From assembly GCA_036362985.1 (NCBI GenBank), contig JAYGXS010000003.1:62950319-63014318 (forward strand): a stretch of DNA of 64,000 nt, read 5' to 3'. The first letter of the stretch is position 1. Each line of letters opens with the position of its first letter. The notes under the pieces were generated by a model, which was not told the DNA's origin, searched no databases, and was given only the letters and a program-made list of their open reading frames with translations. The position numbers and the translations under genes are program-made. This document shows positions 36,218 to 46,489 of this stretch, in pieces. The DNA comes from Ligula intestinalis (Eukaryota; Platyhelminthes; Cestoda; Diphyllobothriidea; Diphyllobothriidae).

Positions 36218-36463
36218 ATGAAATCAGTTCCTTTTGCGCATGAAAATACAGCTTCAGTCATGGACAGTGCTGCTAACATTGGCATCAACTTCAAGCTTAA
36301 CGTACTTCTTTTGCTCCTATTGACGTCTTTTGTGCCACCAGTAGACTCAACATGTTTCGACAGGTGCGCCCCTTCGCTGGATGCTGGATCTGCATATTTT
36401 TTAGTGCTATTCACTTTGTTATTGAACTGCTTTACTGTGAATTTTCAACGGTCGCGAGGATAA
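36218..36463 (+). CDS. Small hydrophobic ORF with signal-peptide-like segment, uncertain
   Basis: An 81-codon frame whose residues 29-36 are leucine-rich (LNVLLLLLLTSF), followed by PPVDS, a plausible signal-peptidase site. Then come a short cysteine-containing stretch (STCFDRCAP) and a second hydrophobic run (AYFLVLFTLLLNCF). A secreted or membrane-anchored micro-protein, or one exon of such a gene, is possible. Against this, an overlapping minus-strand frame of 79 codons exists, no splice or promoter support was found, and AT-rich antisense DNA easily gives leucine runs. No homology was recognised. Confidence 0.15.
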   Translation: MKSVPFAHENTASVMDSAANIGINFKLNVLLLLLLTSFVPPVDSTCFDRCAPSLDAGSAYFLVLFTLLLNCFTVNFQRSRG

Positions 36464-36740
36464 AGTAGATAAGTCCCAAACTACGTTTTTAAGATGTGAA
36501 TATAAAATTTCAGAGAAAGAAACGAGATTTATATAATTCCAGTCTGGTTGATCGATCATTGTCTTCTGAACAGCCTAGCGCAGCCTTTCCTCTGAGTGCA
36601 TATGAATTTATCTCGGACTAAATAACTCAGCCAGTAGGCAGATAACTTCGTCAGTTTGATCGCTACTTAGTTGCGGTTATGCATGTCCTTAGTTGCCACG
36701 CGCGCAGTTGCGGAGGGTTTCACTACCTCCACCAACACGT
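36464..36740. other. Short non-coding stretch
   Basis: Nothing recognised between the small ORF and repeat R1. Confidence 0.4.
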
Positions 36741-36744
36741 ACTA

Positions 36745-38235
36745 TGATATTGCGAGTGCTGCAAGAAACTTGCCTAAGTTTGTAAACGTTTGATCATTAC
36801 TGGCATACCGGCGCGAAGGCATTTACGCAAACTAAGAAGTAATAATGAGCAGCATTAGGCACATTAAGTACTTCAAAGAACTATAAGAAGTTCTAAGCGT
36901 TTGTTAGGAAAAACTAATATTTTATGATATTTGCGAATTTCCGGAGATGTAAAAAACTGCTATAAATTAGAACAATAAATTTAAATATTTTGTTAAGTTA
37001 AAAGCGAACGGTAGCCAATATCCTTATATAAAAATAAATTTTCGTAGATCAATATGTTTGGTTCATATAACCATTAGTGGATAACTATTTATTGAATATC
37101 GTCCAATACAGTGCCACATAAATTTTATTGTCTTCTGGGTCTTTATGTGGTCATTCATAAATTCCGTTTCTGTTCGATTTTTACATTAAAACCTTTTAAA
37201 TAAGATATACATAAAGATAATTTACCGAAAAAAGTGTTTTTAGATATTCATTGTTATGAAGGTGGCCACGTGGCTCATATTTAGAAATGCATCAAAGCAG
37301 CAGACCACATTGTCAAGAATAAATGATGTCCGCGACGGAATTCTGATATTGTTATTGTTAAGATTAATAAAAGAGCTTTCCAGAAAAGGTTAACTTTTTA
37401 AAGGGTGTTTTAAGTAAATATTCGGCTGACAAATTTTGGTGTATATTAACTTTAACCAAGGTAATGTCATAACGAAATTGCAGACTTGTGAAACTTTCTT
37501 TAACTAACCTGACGACAAACGATTCAAAATGGCTGGAGAGGAAAGAACCTACTTTTCATTCATAATGGTTTATTTTTCGCATAAGTGGAGCTATATCCCT
37601 CCATTCTGTCATAAGCTTGTGAATACAAAAACAACTTCCCATACATGACCACTTTTTGAAGTACTTATTATTATTCTGTCTGTCCTGTTTCTAAATAACC
37701 CATAAGTTAAAAGTATAGTTTAAAAACAACTGTTTCTGCATAACTTAAATTCAATGAGGCCTTTTTTACACTACCTTCGTGGTATTATATGTGAATACTT
37801 TGTTTATGCGCAAATAGAGCGGTGTGGTACAACAAAATTCTCACGCATAATTTTCCTTTGCTGCATTTTGTGCAATAAAACTTTACAGGCTAGCTAAACA
37901 TAATTTTTGATGCTTTAATTGATGCTTGTTGCTGTAAATCAACATAGTTCCGTAAAATAAGCTTTACTTCCATTTTATAAATTTTTGAAAAATTTCATGT
38001 TCTGGAAGGGATAAGTTTTCGACTTATTTTTACTTATTTTGACATTTTTCCATAGCACAATGCACATAAATAAAAAGTTTGGTTCTGTAGGCAATTTCTT
38101 TGTTATAACCATACTCATGGTTTAGCCAAATTAGTACTTATTACGCTCCATAATTTTAATAAAGAAAACATTCTTCCAAACTAAAGTCTTTTTAATTATT
38201 AAGTCCAAGTTAAATTTCTTCATGAAAGCTTCTTG
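36745..38235 (+). repeat. AT-rich repeat R1, long copy
   Basis: Colinear with 22695-24200 over about 1.45 kb: AACGTTTGATCATTACTGGC (36785), TTAGAACAATAAATTTAAAT (36967), AAACCTTTTAAATAAGATA (37188), AGAAATGCATCAAAGCAGCA (37282), the CACTTTTTGAAGTACTTATT block (37650) and the end near 38230 (GCAGCACTGGCAATACTGC). Heavily decayed, with no conserved frame. Confidence 0.75.
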
Positions 38236-39365
38236 CAGCACTGGCAATACTGCATACTCAGCAAAAGGTCGGTGAGTCATATACTTAAAAACAGTATCAA
38301 CTGTGCAAACCGAAATAACGGCTAAAATTTTATTCCCCTACCTATCTAGACTATTTTTCCTATGTCACTCTGAATGGTGGCATTATTGCACGTAAGCAGT
38401 AATGTAGTAGCAGCTGAGATAAATCGAACATTTCTTGAGTAAATTGCCTTGCAACTACGAACTCTATTGAAGGTCATTGCGAGTGTGTTAACCGGACATT
38501 ACAGTAGCACCGAGCATCTGTGGGTAAATTTTGATGAAGAATATGCTTGTTTTTTCGCTTACGACCCATAATTATTGCTTGAAAGGTAATTTGGACGCGG
38601 TTTCTTTCGTAGTCCTCTTTTAATTATAAAACAATCGCGAACTACAAAACAGTCATACATATATTGCAATTGTTATTTATATGACAGGATCAAGACGGGT
38701 CAGAAAGTCAGAAGCAACTTCGGATAATCCTTTTACCCATATAAATAATTGGTATAAACATAATACTGAAACTACGGTGGTCACACAGGCAATCACTGAT
38801 TCTGAAATGCATCACCTCACAAGCAACGCAAATACTAGCCCCACCCTGAGATTTTCCACCTCCTACAGGTTTGGCAAAATTTAATTACCTTTAACAACTC
38901 CACTGTTTCTTTTCTAACTGAACATCACCGACGAATATGTTCCAGTAGGCTCTATGAGTTACCACAATACTTGACCAGGCCTTGCCTTTGTCAGACAACT
39001 CATTAAGTCCGACGGTAGCAGAAGAAAAGTAAAGCCGGTGCCTGCACATCAGTTCGATGACCCCGAATGATGACGGGGGCAGACTTTGCTGCATCAATTG
39101 CACTCTCTTTACCCTAAAAAATCTGGCTCCAGGGGCAAAATAGTGTCAACATGACCAGATGCCTTTGCAGGCGCAGAAGCTGAATAAACTAAGACGTTCG
39201 TCTTATTGTGCCCAATACGACCTTGTCGACACAGAATTTAAAAGACTTTCGTTAAGGCGGTCAGATTTAACATGCGCAGGTGTACCATAAATAAAACACT
39301 AGAAAGAAACCTTTAGGAGCATGAGTCTAGGTACCCTGATGCAGGCGAAAATGTGAGTTCTAGAA
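38236..39365. other. Non-coding stretch, nothing recognised
   Basis: AT-rich to about 38880, then more balanced composition; no recognised gene or repeat. Confidence 0.4.
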
Positions 39366-39369
39366 GTAA

Positions 39370-39475
39370 TTGAGAAGACTTAGTGGCGATCACTGAGGTA
39401 AGAACTTTATTATTCCAAAGATTTGGGATTCCAGCTCGAAACTCTTAGGAACCAGCCTCACAGACTCGCTTGCAG
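39370..39475 (-). mobile_element. Penelope-like element 3' end, decayed
   Basis: The minus strand reads AATAATAAAGTTCTTACCTC, then AGTGATCGCCACTAAGTCTT, matching the tail that follows the stem-loop motif in other PLE copies (AATAAAACTCTTGTCCCAGT, then GATCGC). The stem-loop is only partly preserved (GAGTTTCGAGCTGGAATCC). Confidence 0.5.
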
Positions 39476-39584
39476 GCTGTCCTGACGAGTCGCTCCTCCG
39501 GTGGACAAGCAATCATGCTTGCTTGATCGAGGCAATCTGCTTCTAGGTCACGTGGTTTCGCAGGCGGCTGCTTCAGACTCGTTG

Positions 39585-39965
39585 ACCTAAAATGCTTGAC
39601 CGACATTCACGTACACCCACACACACACGCGTGCGCACAAAGTTGCACGAACACGCGTCCCCAATTAGTCGCAGTTTCTCAAGAGCCACGTGAACGCGCC
39701 ACGCTGCCACCACGCAGCGGGGTACCTCAATACTCGACATCTCTCGAGCAATCGCGCAACAATTGTACTCGCTTTACAGTCACTTAAAACCAACTGTCTC
39801 ATCTCACACAGGAGACTCACACGCACTCTCAGACGTGGCTGGACGCATTGAACACCAGCCTTGGCTTCGCCAACGGCCACTGCTTCCTGAGCACTCAACT
39901 CCGGCTTCTGCGCACAATAAAACTCTCATTATTATGACTTCCACTTTTGTGCCCTTCTTGTTGTG
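39585..39965 (+). repeat. GC-rich dispersed repeat R2, copy 1
   Basis: Matches 46255-46450: GACCTAAAATGCTTGACCGA, a CA/GCGTGCGC-rich segment, CAAGAGCCACGTGAACGCG and CCACCACGCAGCGG in both. This copy continues further, to AATAAAACTCTCATTATTAT near 39915. The combination of a GC-rich body and a closing polyadenylation-like signal would fit an LTR or a promoter-bearing repeat, but no coding partner was found. Small frames inside are not conserved. Confidence 0.6.
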
Positions 39966-40134
39966 TCCTACCTTGGGTATTCAAACAGGGCGTAATTGGA
40001 TGGTGATATGTCGGCTTTGGTAGCATTACCACAGAACCCATATTTCGAGACAGCAGTAGATAAGCGAAATTCGTCGATGGGGAGTTGCGGTATTTATAGG
40101 ATGCGATCTTTAGGCTACTGCTGCCGTCACTCTG

Positions 40135-40305
40135 TTAGCGCACACCTATGACATTACACGCTTCCCCTTCCCCCTAATCGAGGCTAATTATCCTCTGGTG
40201 CGGTAATGGCTTGATGTCCGGCATTCGCTTAAATTGCATCACTCATTTTGGGTATTTGCATGATGATTGCTCAGCTATCTGGCTCGCTGGCCTTGGCATT
40301 TTAAA
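40135..40305 (-). mobile_element. Penelope-like element C-terminal tail, non-coding relic
   Basis: The plus strand reads GCGGTAATGGCTTGATGTCC and ATGATTGCTCAGCTATCTGG, GCTCGCTGG. This is the reverse complement of the PLE tail coding segment found at 18000-18240, 24280-24500 and 44590-44760. Frames are destroyed. Confidence 0.6.
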
Positions 40306-40309
40306 GTGT

Positions 40310-40571
40310 TAGTACATGGGTGCACTCCGATCTCGCTCAGGATTCACCAACACTGGCTTGTTTCGTCCTGCGACCTGTGGACACTTCCACTTTATTCAAC
40401 GAAACAATTATATAACTCGCTAACTTTAAGTAACCACTGTATTACTGGCAAACATAAGGACTCTGAGATACGCGTATTTCTGGGTCATTACCCTTCATCG
40501 GTCAGAGTTTCCTGAGTCAAGTTTAGCCGCAGAATCTGCCGCTTCACTCGAGTTTTGAACCCAGGACCAGT
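40310..40571 (-). mobile_element. tRNA-like SINE (family B), copy 1, minus
   Basis: On the minus strand it begins with the 3' half of a tRNA-like head (CTGGTCCTGGGTTCAAAACTC) and continues for 240 bases as a near-exact inverted copy of 40588-40806 (AATACGCGTATCTCAGAGTC; GAAGTGTCCACAGGTCGCAG). With copy 2 it forms a large palindrome centred near 40573. Confidence 0.75.
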
Positions 40572-40828
40572 GAGGTAAAGACGACGGTTCTGCGGCTATA
40601 CTTTAGTCAGGTTACTCTGATAGATAAAGGGAATGACCCAAAAATACGCGTATCTCAGAGTCCTAACGTTTGCTAGTAATACATTGGTTACTTAAAGTTA
40701 GCGAGTTACATAATTGTTTCGTTGAGTAAAGTGGAAGTGTCCACAGGTCGCAGGACGAAACAAGCCCGGGTTGATGAATCCTGGGCGAAATCGGAGTACA
40801 CCTTTGTGCTAATTTAAATCCCGATCGA
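40572..40828 (+). mobile_element. tRNA-like SINE (family B), copy 2, plus, head missing
   Basis: Starts inside the SINE body (TTCTGCGGCTATACTTTAGT), without the tRNA-like head, and runs to about 40828. Nearly the full reverse complement of copy 1; by eye the arms agree at about 90%. Confidence 0.75.
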
Positions 40829-40842
40829 AAAACCGGCAAGAC

Positions 40843-41038
40843 GTGGACCTGGTCACTCAGTGGATAGGACGGTCGTCTCTAGCTCACTGGTCCCGGGTTC
40901 AAAACTCGAGTGTAGCGGCAGTTTCTGCGGCTATACTTGAGCCAGGTAACTCTGATCGATGAAGGGTAATGACCCAGAAATACGCGTATCTCAGAGAACT
41001 CACGGTTGCCAGTAATACATTGGTTATTTTAAAGTATG
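40843..41038 (+). mobile_element. tRNA-like SINE (family B), copy 3, with tRNA head
   Basis: Head with A-box-like TGGTCACTCAGTGG (40850-40863) and B-box-like GGTTCAAAACTC (40896-40907), then the body shared with copies 1 and 2 (GACCCAGAAATACGCGTATC). It is truncated after AATACATTGGTTATTTTAAA near 41035. The two boxes are what defines the head as RNA polymerase III-type; no complete cloverleaf is present. Confidence 0.75.
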
Positions 41039-42070
41039 TTTACTTGCGCACTCCATGAGTGGCTGATTGCTTTGACCAAACTACAGTAGGGCTCAGAATT
41101 CGTGCAAAATGCCAACATTTGCGAATGATGGATACTTACTCGCTAATCAGCATTAAGTAACGTTGTTATACTGATAATCCTGTTGCCTATTCTTAAATCA
41201 TTTCAGTCACGATAAAATATCGGCTTTTTAAAGACCTTTCTTCTGACCACTTATAAGAAGCGTGAACTATAAAAATGGCTATTAATATAGTGTGCATATT
41301 TATCATTACTTTTGACTGCCTTTAAACATTTCGAAATATTTTGTAGAAAACGTGCACAAAATAATCTATCTTGTACTCGTCTGGTAGCAAATTAAGTGTT
41401 CTTTAAGGAAAGTGTATCCTTCGGTTTTATGAAAATGTTGAATTATGAGACTTTTTGTGATTAAGAGGTGCTCGTTCATAATACCTCGCATCCGTTAATT
41501 TATTAATGTTGCCTATAATGTATACGTCCTGATCTAAATCTATTGTGAAAGGTTATGAGAACTATGTGACATCTTCTCAAACGGTAGACAAAATGCACTT
41601 TCTCTTAAACAGGATGTACACAGCGCGCAGTCTTTGAAACATAAATACAGGTGAAGCTGTCGGTAGGCTTCAAAATTATTCAGCCATTTGAAAACCTTTT
41701 TGAGACCAAAATTACTCTTCCTTTAAGTATACAATTTAAAGAAGGCGTAGTTTTCTGCCAAACGAGTACAAAGAAAAAATGTTTTTGCCTGTCTTCCATA
41801 AAATATATATGATATTTTAAGGGCGGTGAAAATCAATGATAAAAATGTCCATTACTTAAGAAGCTGCTCTTCACAGCACAGACTTTTGTTGGCGGTCAGA
41901 ACAAAGCTCACCAAAAAATCCGCATTTAATCATGACTGAAATTATCTGACAATAGCCTACAGGATAATCAGTATTTCAACCTTACTTACTGCCAATTAGC
42001 GAGTGAGTTTCAATCTTTCGCAAATGTCGGCATGTACCGTAAGTACAACAAATATGAAACGGAGCGGTCA
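41039..42070. other. AT-rich stretch, nothing recognised
   Basis: No coding or repeat signal was recognised. Confidence 0.45.
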
Positions 42071-42074
42071 CTGC

Positions 42075-42345
42075 ACTTGCTAATGGACTGGTGACCGCAA
42101 TAAACCAAGCTCTTCGCTCAGAAATATTAGAATACGGCCCAGGAGGCAAATTGACCAACACATGGTATCAGTGTGGAAAAAATGAGGCCGATTCTCAAGG
42201 CACGACTCATTCGACCAGACCCGGCTACCCATTAAAATGCGATTAGGTCGAAATCCTCACAAGAGGTGATAATCGCGTGATCCGCGAGATGCTGGCGCCA
42301 AAGTTTACTGCCCACCCCTACCCCAGTTCATTTGAAAGAGCCCCT
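42075..42345 (+). mobile_element. Penelope-like element, GIY-YIG downstream fragment
   Basis: One frame reads NEADSQGTTHSTRPGYPLKC, a stop, then VEILTRGDNRVIREM. This corresponds to the segment after the GIY-YIG core, which reads AHFMRPGHTFKFDEAKILL, then RGDNRMS at 29880-29975. The core itself and the 3' end are missing. Confidence 0.7.
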
Positions 42346-42875
42346 TGGGCGTTAAATATACAGTTTATTTACAGTTAATGTTGAGCCTTAGTTGGGCTTT
42401 CCTGACTAGCTCGCCTCGAAACGAATTTCGCCAGAGCTGCTGTTTTCGCTTTCGGGAAACAGACAATCACAGATGACGCAAAGCTGGCCGCTGGCCCAGG
42501 AACGCATAACATGCCTGTGCGTTTAGGCCCATGCAGTCTTTCTGGCCAAAAACACTCAAGGCCGACCATGGTCTGAAGCCTGCAGTTGCTAGGGTTTGAC
42601 TTACGTAACTTCCTGCGATAGGGCCATAGCAATCAGCTACTCCCAGAGTGCGCGGGCAAACACACTTCCAAACTTAAAGCATTATTTCCCAGGAAGAATT
42701 TAAAGCAAGCAAACACAGAAGGACTTATTTGTACAAATACATTTTGGGACAGCTTTTTAACTGCTTCTTGTATTTGTATGAATTAGATAAAAATGGAAAA
42801 AACAACAGTTTGAATTTTCACACATACCAAAAAGTAGGGCCGCAAATCTTCTTATTTTATGAATAAATTAGATCC
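42346..42875. other. Non-coding stretch, nothing recognised
   Basis: A minus-strand 85-codon frame (42375-42632) has no recognised motif. Confidence 0.4.
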
Positions 42876-42879
42876 TTAG

Positions 42880-43460
42880 ATTAAGTTCACGATGGAGATG
42901 GAGCAGAACAGCAAGTTGTCCTTCCTAGACATCCTGCTGTTCAGAGAGGGTGATGGTTCCACAAGACTACCTGAAAAGGCCAATACCTGCATTTCACCAA
43001 CTTCCTATCAACACAATGGAAACGAAATCTGATATTTACACTTTTCCAGAGAGCTAAGAATATTTGCTCCAATGAGACCCTACCTGCCTCCATTAAACAG
43101 GCCCTCTTTAAACGTGACTGTCCATCACGTTCCATTCAAAAATACAACAGCTCTTAACGGCCAAAATATACGGAACAGTCAGTTCCGAAAAAGCCGGCTT
43201 TTAAATGTTTCCCCTTAAAGGGTGGCAATATTTCAACTATAACTAAGGTATGGCTATGTTACACCATAGAGAGAAAGAACAGTGCAGCTGAACTAGTGTT
43301 CCTCACACCTACTAAAGCCTTCCAGTTAATCGGACAAAGGATGTATTACCTTTGCACGCGACCCCAAAGTATGTCTATAAAGTCACCTGCACTTGCGAAT
43401 AGAAGTGCGCACGCAAAGGCAACTGGCAACCAGAGCCGCTGAAAAAAACTGTCTTGTAGA
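42880..43460 (+). mobile_element. Penelope-like element, end of reverse transcriptase and linker, degenerate
   Basis: Begins FTMEMEQNSKLSFLDILLFR, the region just after the PLE polymerase palm, and continues through relics of the linker (RAKNICSNETLLPPL, about 43050-43090). By about 43300 it has decayed beyond reliable reading. It may be the upstream part of the same insertion as the GIY-YIG piece at 42075-42345, or of a separate copy; the order (RT end downstream of a GIY-YIG piece) means they are not one colinear copy. Confidence 0.65.
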
Positions 43461-44330
43461 GCCGCCTAACTATCTATTCCCCGTGCCCAATTTTCTAATT
43501 TATTTTGTGGTTTTCATTTAATTCTTGGTAGGTGAGCTTTAATAAATGTTAAATTGTGGCGGAAGTGATCAAAAATTAGGTTAAAGTCATTTATATTTGT
43601 TTCAATACACTAAATGGAATCAAACCCATCAAGATACACTCCTGTTGCTCGGGATAGAGATGCCAGATGAAGGAAATTCAGCCTTCTCCCAGCGGCATTT
43701 AACAAAAAAAGAAAATTTGACATTATACTGGCAGAATTTAACGAAAAAGGGAAAATAGGGTTACGGATAAGGTAAAAGTAGGTTTTTGTCATAAGTCAAA
43801 GGCAAAAAGGGCCTTTAAAGATAGTCCTGTCAATTTTTAAACAAGAAAAAAAAGTGCTACCATCCTCCATTGCAAACCCCCTGCTAGACAGTCGTCACTC
43901 TGTTGATCTCAAGACATCTTTCCGAGTTCTGGTTCGAGGAAGAACAAATCGGACCTTCCGATACATGTAAGCAGCCTACATATGGCGGGAGAAACCCGAC
44001 CCATGTGAGCAGTTACACCATGTGGTTAATCTCCAACTGCCCTGCTAATCGCATTCCCACATTTAATCAAAATTTGATTTTGGCAATTCCCGTCCCTACT
44101 TTTTTTGCCAATTTATAAGGACGACGTTATTCGCCACGTTGAAAAATGACCTAAATGTAATTGATTCTGATAAAATTCAAACAATTATGTTCTCCGTTGT
44201 TTATCCAAATCATGCAAAGGCAGGAGGCAGTTAAAAACCTATCCTGAAATTTATTTGTACAAATACATTTGCTATGTGTTCACTCGCTGTAATCACTTCC
44301 AAATGCCGGTGAGCCAGGTGGCCGAGCAGT
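43461..44330. other. Non-coding stretch, nothing recognised
   Basis: Short frames only; no recognised repeat. Confidence 0.4.
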
Positions 44331-44334
44331 CATC

Positions 44335-44985
44335 ATGCCAAATTCCAATAGGGATGGGGGCAGCTCAGCGCATGGCTAATACAAGTGAACATGCGAGCAC
44401 CAGGAAATAATTGAAGGGAAGAAGATGCAGAGGCAATCGTCGGGGTAAGAGTTCTATTCGCCTGTCTATTCAAAATCCGTCGCGGATCCTGAATCAGAGA
44501 TATTAGCAGAAACGGATACCTCATGCCCAGTTAGTAGCCTTATTTATATGATAGATTCACTTCCCCTTATTGGCGCAGATTCACTATGGTACTGCAAAAT
44601 TATGGCAATTACCGACTCCCCTACCGAAGATAATTGCCCGCTTTTTTGCTAATGGCTTGATGACCGGCGGGCGGGGCGTGACCTGTTGAACTTTCATCAA
44701 ACGCGTTTGAATTGGATGTGATGATTGCTCACCCATCTGGTTCCCCGGCTTGGACGTTAGACGATGTGTTAACCTGTGCGTTCCCCAAGTGGCAACTTGT
44801 TTGGGATACTTTGTAAATTTGTATAAAATAATGAAATCAATCACCAGGCGTAAAACACATTCAGGCGCAAAGTGTTTAGTTAAAAAGGTTGTTGCGAAAT
44901 TCATCGTTCATAAATTTTGGCCTGTTCCTTGTTGTAACAGAAAAACAACAAAGCGCCTTCTTGATGTGCATTGATCCTTATACGG
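44335..44985 (-). mobile_element. Penelope-like element, C-terminal tail and 3' end
   Basis: The minus strand carries the PLE tail block (GEQSSHPIQTRLMKVQQVTP, then PVIKPLAKKRAIIFGRGVGN) and a stop at 44584. After 85 bases comes the stem-loop motif (44498-44467; here decayed, CTGATTC ... GGATCC ... GGAT ... GAATAG), then the conserved tail (AACTCTTACCCCGACGATTG). Upstream (44760-44985) the sequence is related but out of frame. This is the clearest copy for showing the spacing between stop codon and 3' end. Confidence 0.75.
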
Positions 44986-46250
44986 GTTTTGCAGTGAATG
45001 GCCCACAAAGGTTCATTTAATTAAGCCCTGCCAACCGCATTTACGTCTACCTTCCTTCCGCGGTCAGAAACGGAGCCTTCGCTTTTATCTGATCCTGCCT
45101 GTCAACAACAGTCTTTATTTAGACGTGACTTTTATCAATTCATCTGTGAACGTCAACAGATAAAAAAATCCCCATTTTAAGGGCTGTGCTCAATTGAGAT
45201 AATGTTTGCCATCTTCTTGTCCGACAGGTCATTAATCTCCTATTTTTAGCACATTATTTATAATACAACAAAATTTTCCATCACAGATAATACATGAACT
45301 TTGCTTGCACAGCTTAAACTGTATAAAGAATCATACAAATAAACTATGTACCGTTATTTTGTTCAGCGAACTGGATTAAATTAGCAACCCGTTGCAATCG
45401 CGATCTGCTGCACTACTGCCTAATTCCGTGCACCCGGTTCATACGGCGGGGTCAAGTGTTGAGGTCTAAACAGGTGACCCAGTCGTCCGAAAAGCTAGTC
45501 TACACAAGGAAAGTACCCACACTATCCGTACAATAAAACATCGCCGTATTAGTTATCAATTGTTGTAAATAAAAGACGCACTATACCTTGGACTGGTCCT
45601 GACCCCATCAAGCTTAGTTAGATCTATCTCTTAGTACGCAAACATGTACAAAGAGGATAATGTTAGCCATACATTGTGGAAATGTGCGATGTTTGACAAA
45701 AAGAGGTCCCCTAATCGTATTTTAGGAGAAAATGTGTAATTAAGCAAGCAGTGAATCACTTCACTGTCCTTGTAACAATGGTGAGCACACCTGACGGCGC
45801 TTAACTGCTGCCCAATTCTCACCTGCAGCCCCTCGAAGTAAGGCCCTGCCTAGCGGCCATAACCGCGGTCACCACCTCTACCGGAGAGACGAACCACGTG
45901 AGCATATCCAGTAAGTCTGCTCCCCTTCTCATTTTACCTCCTCCCCCTCCTCCCTAGTTTAAAAAGTCCTACGGAGTGGACGACATGTACTCACATGGGC
46001 AACCTACGCTAAATTAACGGAATTGTGACCCATATTAGAGTTTGGCAGTCGTCCGGAATGTCCTAGCACCGCTATTTAGAAACAATACAACTTACCTCCG
46101 CTCGGAGGAATGAGCTAGAAAGGGCGCCTTTAATGAACACTGAGACGACGTTTTCTGGTCTGGTGGACTACCAACAATTCTGCCCCTCCTTCACTTCGTT
46201 CTTCAAGGCCCGCTGCCCCAAAATTCATGCATCGCTACAGGCAACTGTTC
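44986..46250. other. Non-coding stretch, nothing recognised
   Basis: Composition becomes GC-richer after 45800, possibly as the left part of R2. No gene recognised. Confidence 0.4.
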
Positions 46251-46254
46251 CCGA

Positions 46255-46450
46255 CTAGCTGACCTTAAAATCCTTGACCGATATTATCGTACGCATGTAC
46301 ATATGCGCGCATGCAAACTTGCGCCAAGATAATTGCAGTTGCCAAAAGAGCCCTCCCGCGACCACGCAGCAGAGGCCTATGCACGCGACATCCCTTTTGG
46401 GGCAATGCACCACACCAATAGCAAAGCCTTTGCACCCTTATCCTGGTGAC
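46255..46450 (+). repeat. GC-rich dispersed repeat R2, copy 2
   Basis: Partner of 39585-39965: TGACCTTAAAATCCTTGACC, a GCGCGCATGC segment, CAAAAGAGCCCTCCCGCGAC and CACGCAGCAG. It ends just before the PLE at 46490. Confidence 0.6.
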
Positions 46451-46489
46451 TTTTGCCTTCTACCTACTACTAAGGATTCGACCTGAAGA

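Noticed and set aside
39596..46486. Two short ORFs starting MTDI at 39596 and 46274 that look homologous
   Set aside because: The similarity is in the DNA of repeat R2; the protein readings diverge after a few residues, so the frames are not under coding constraint.
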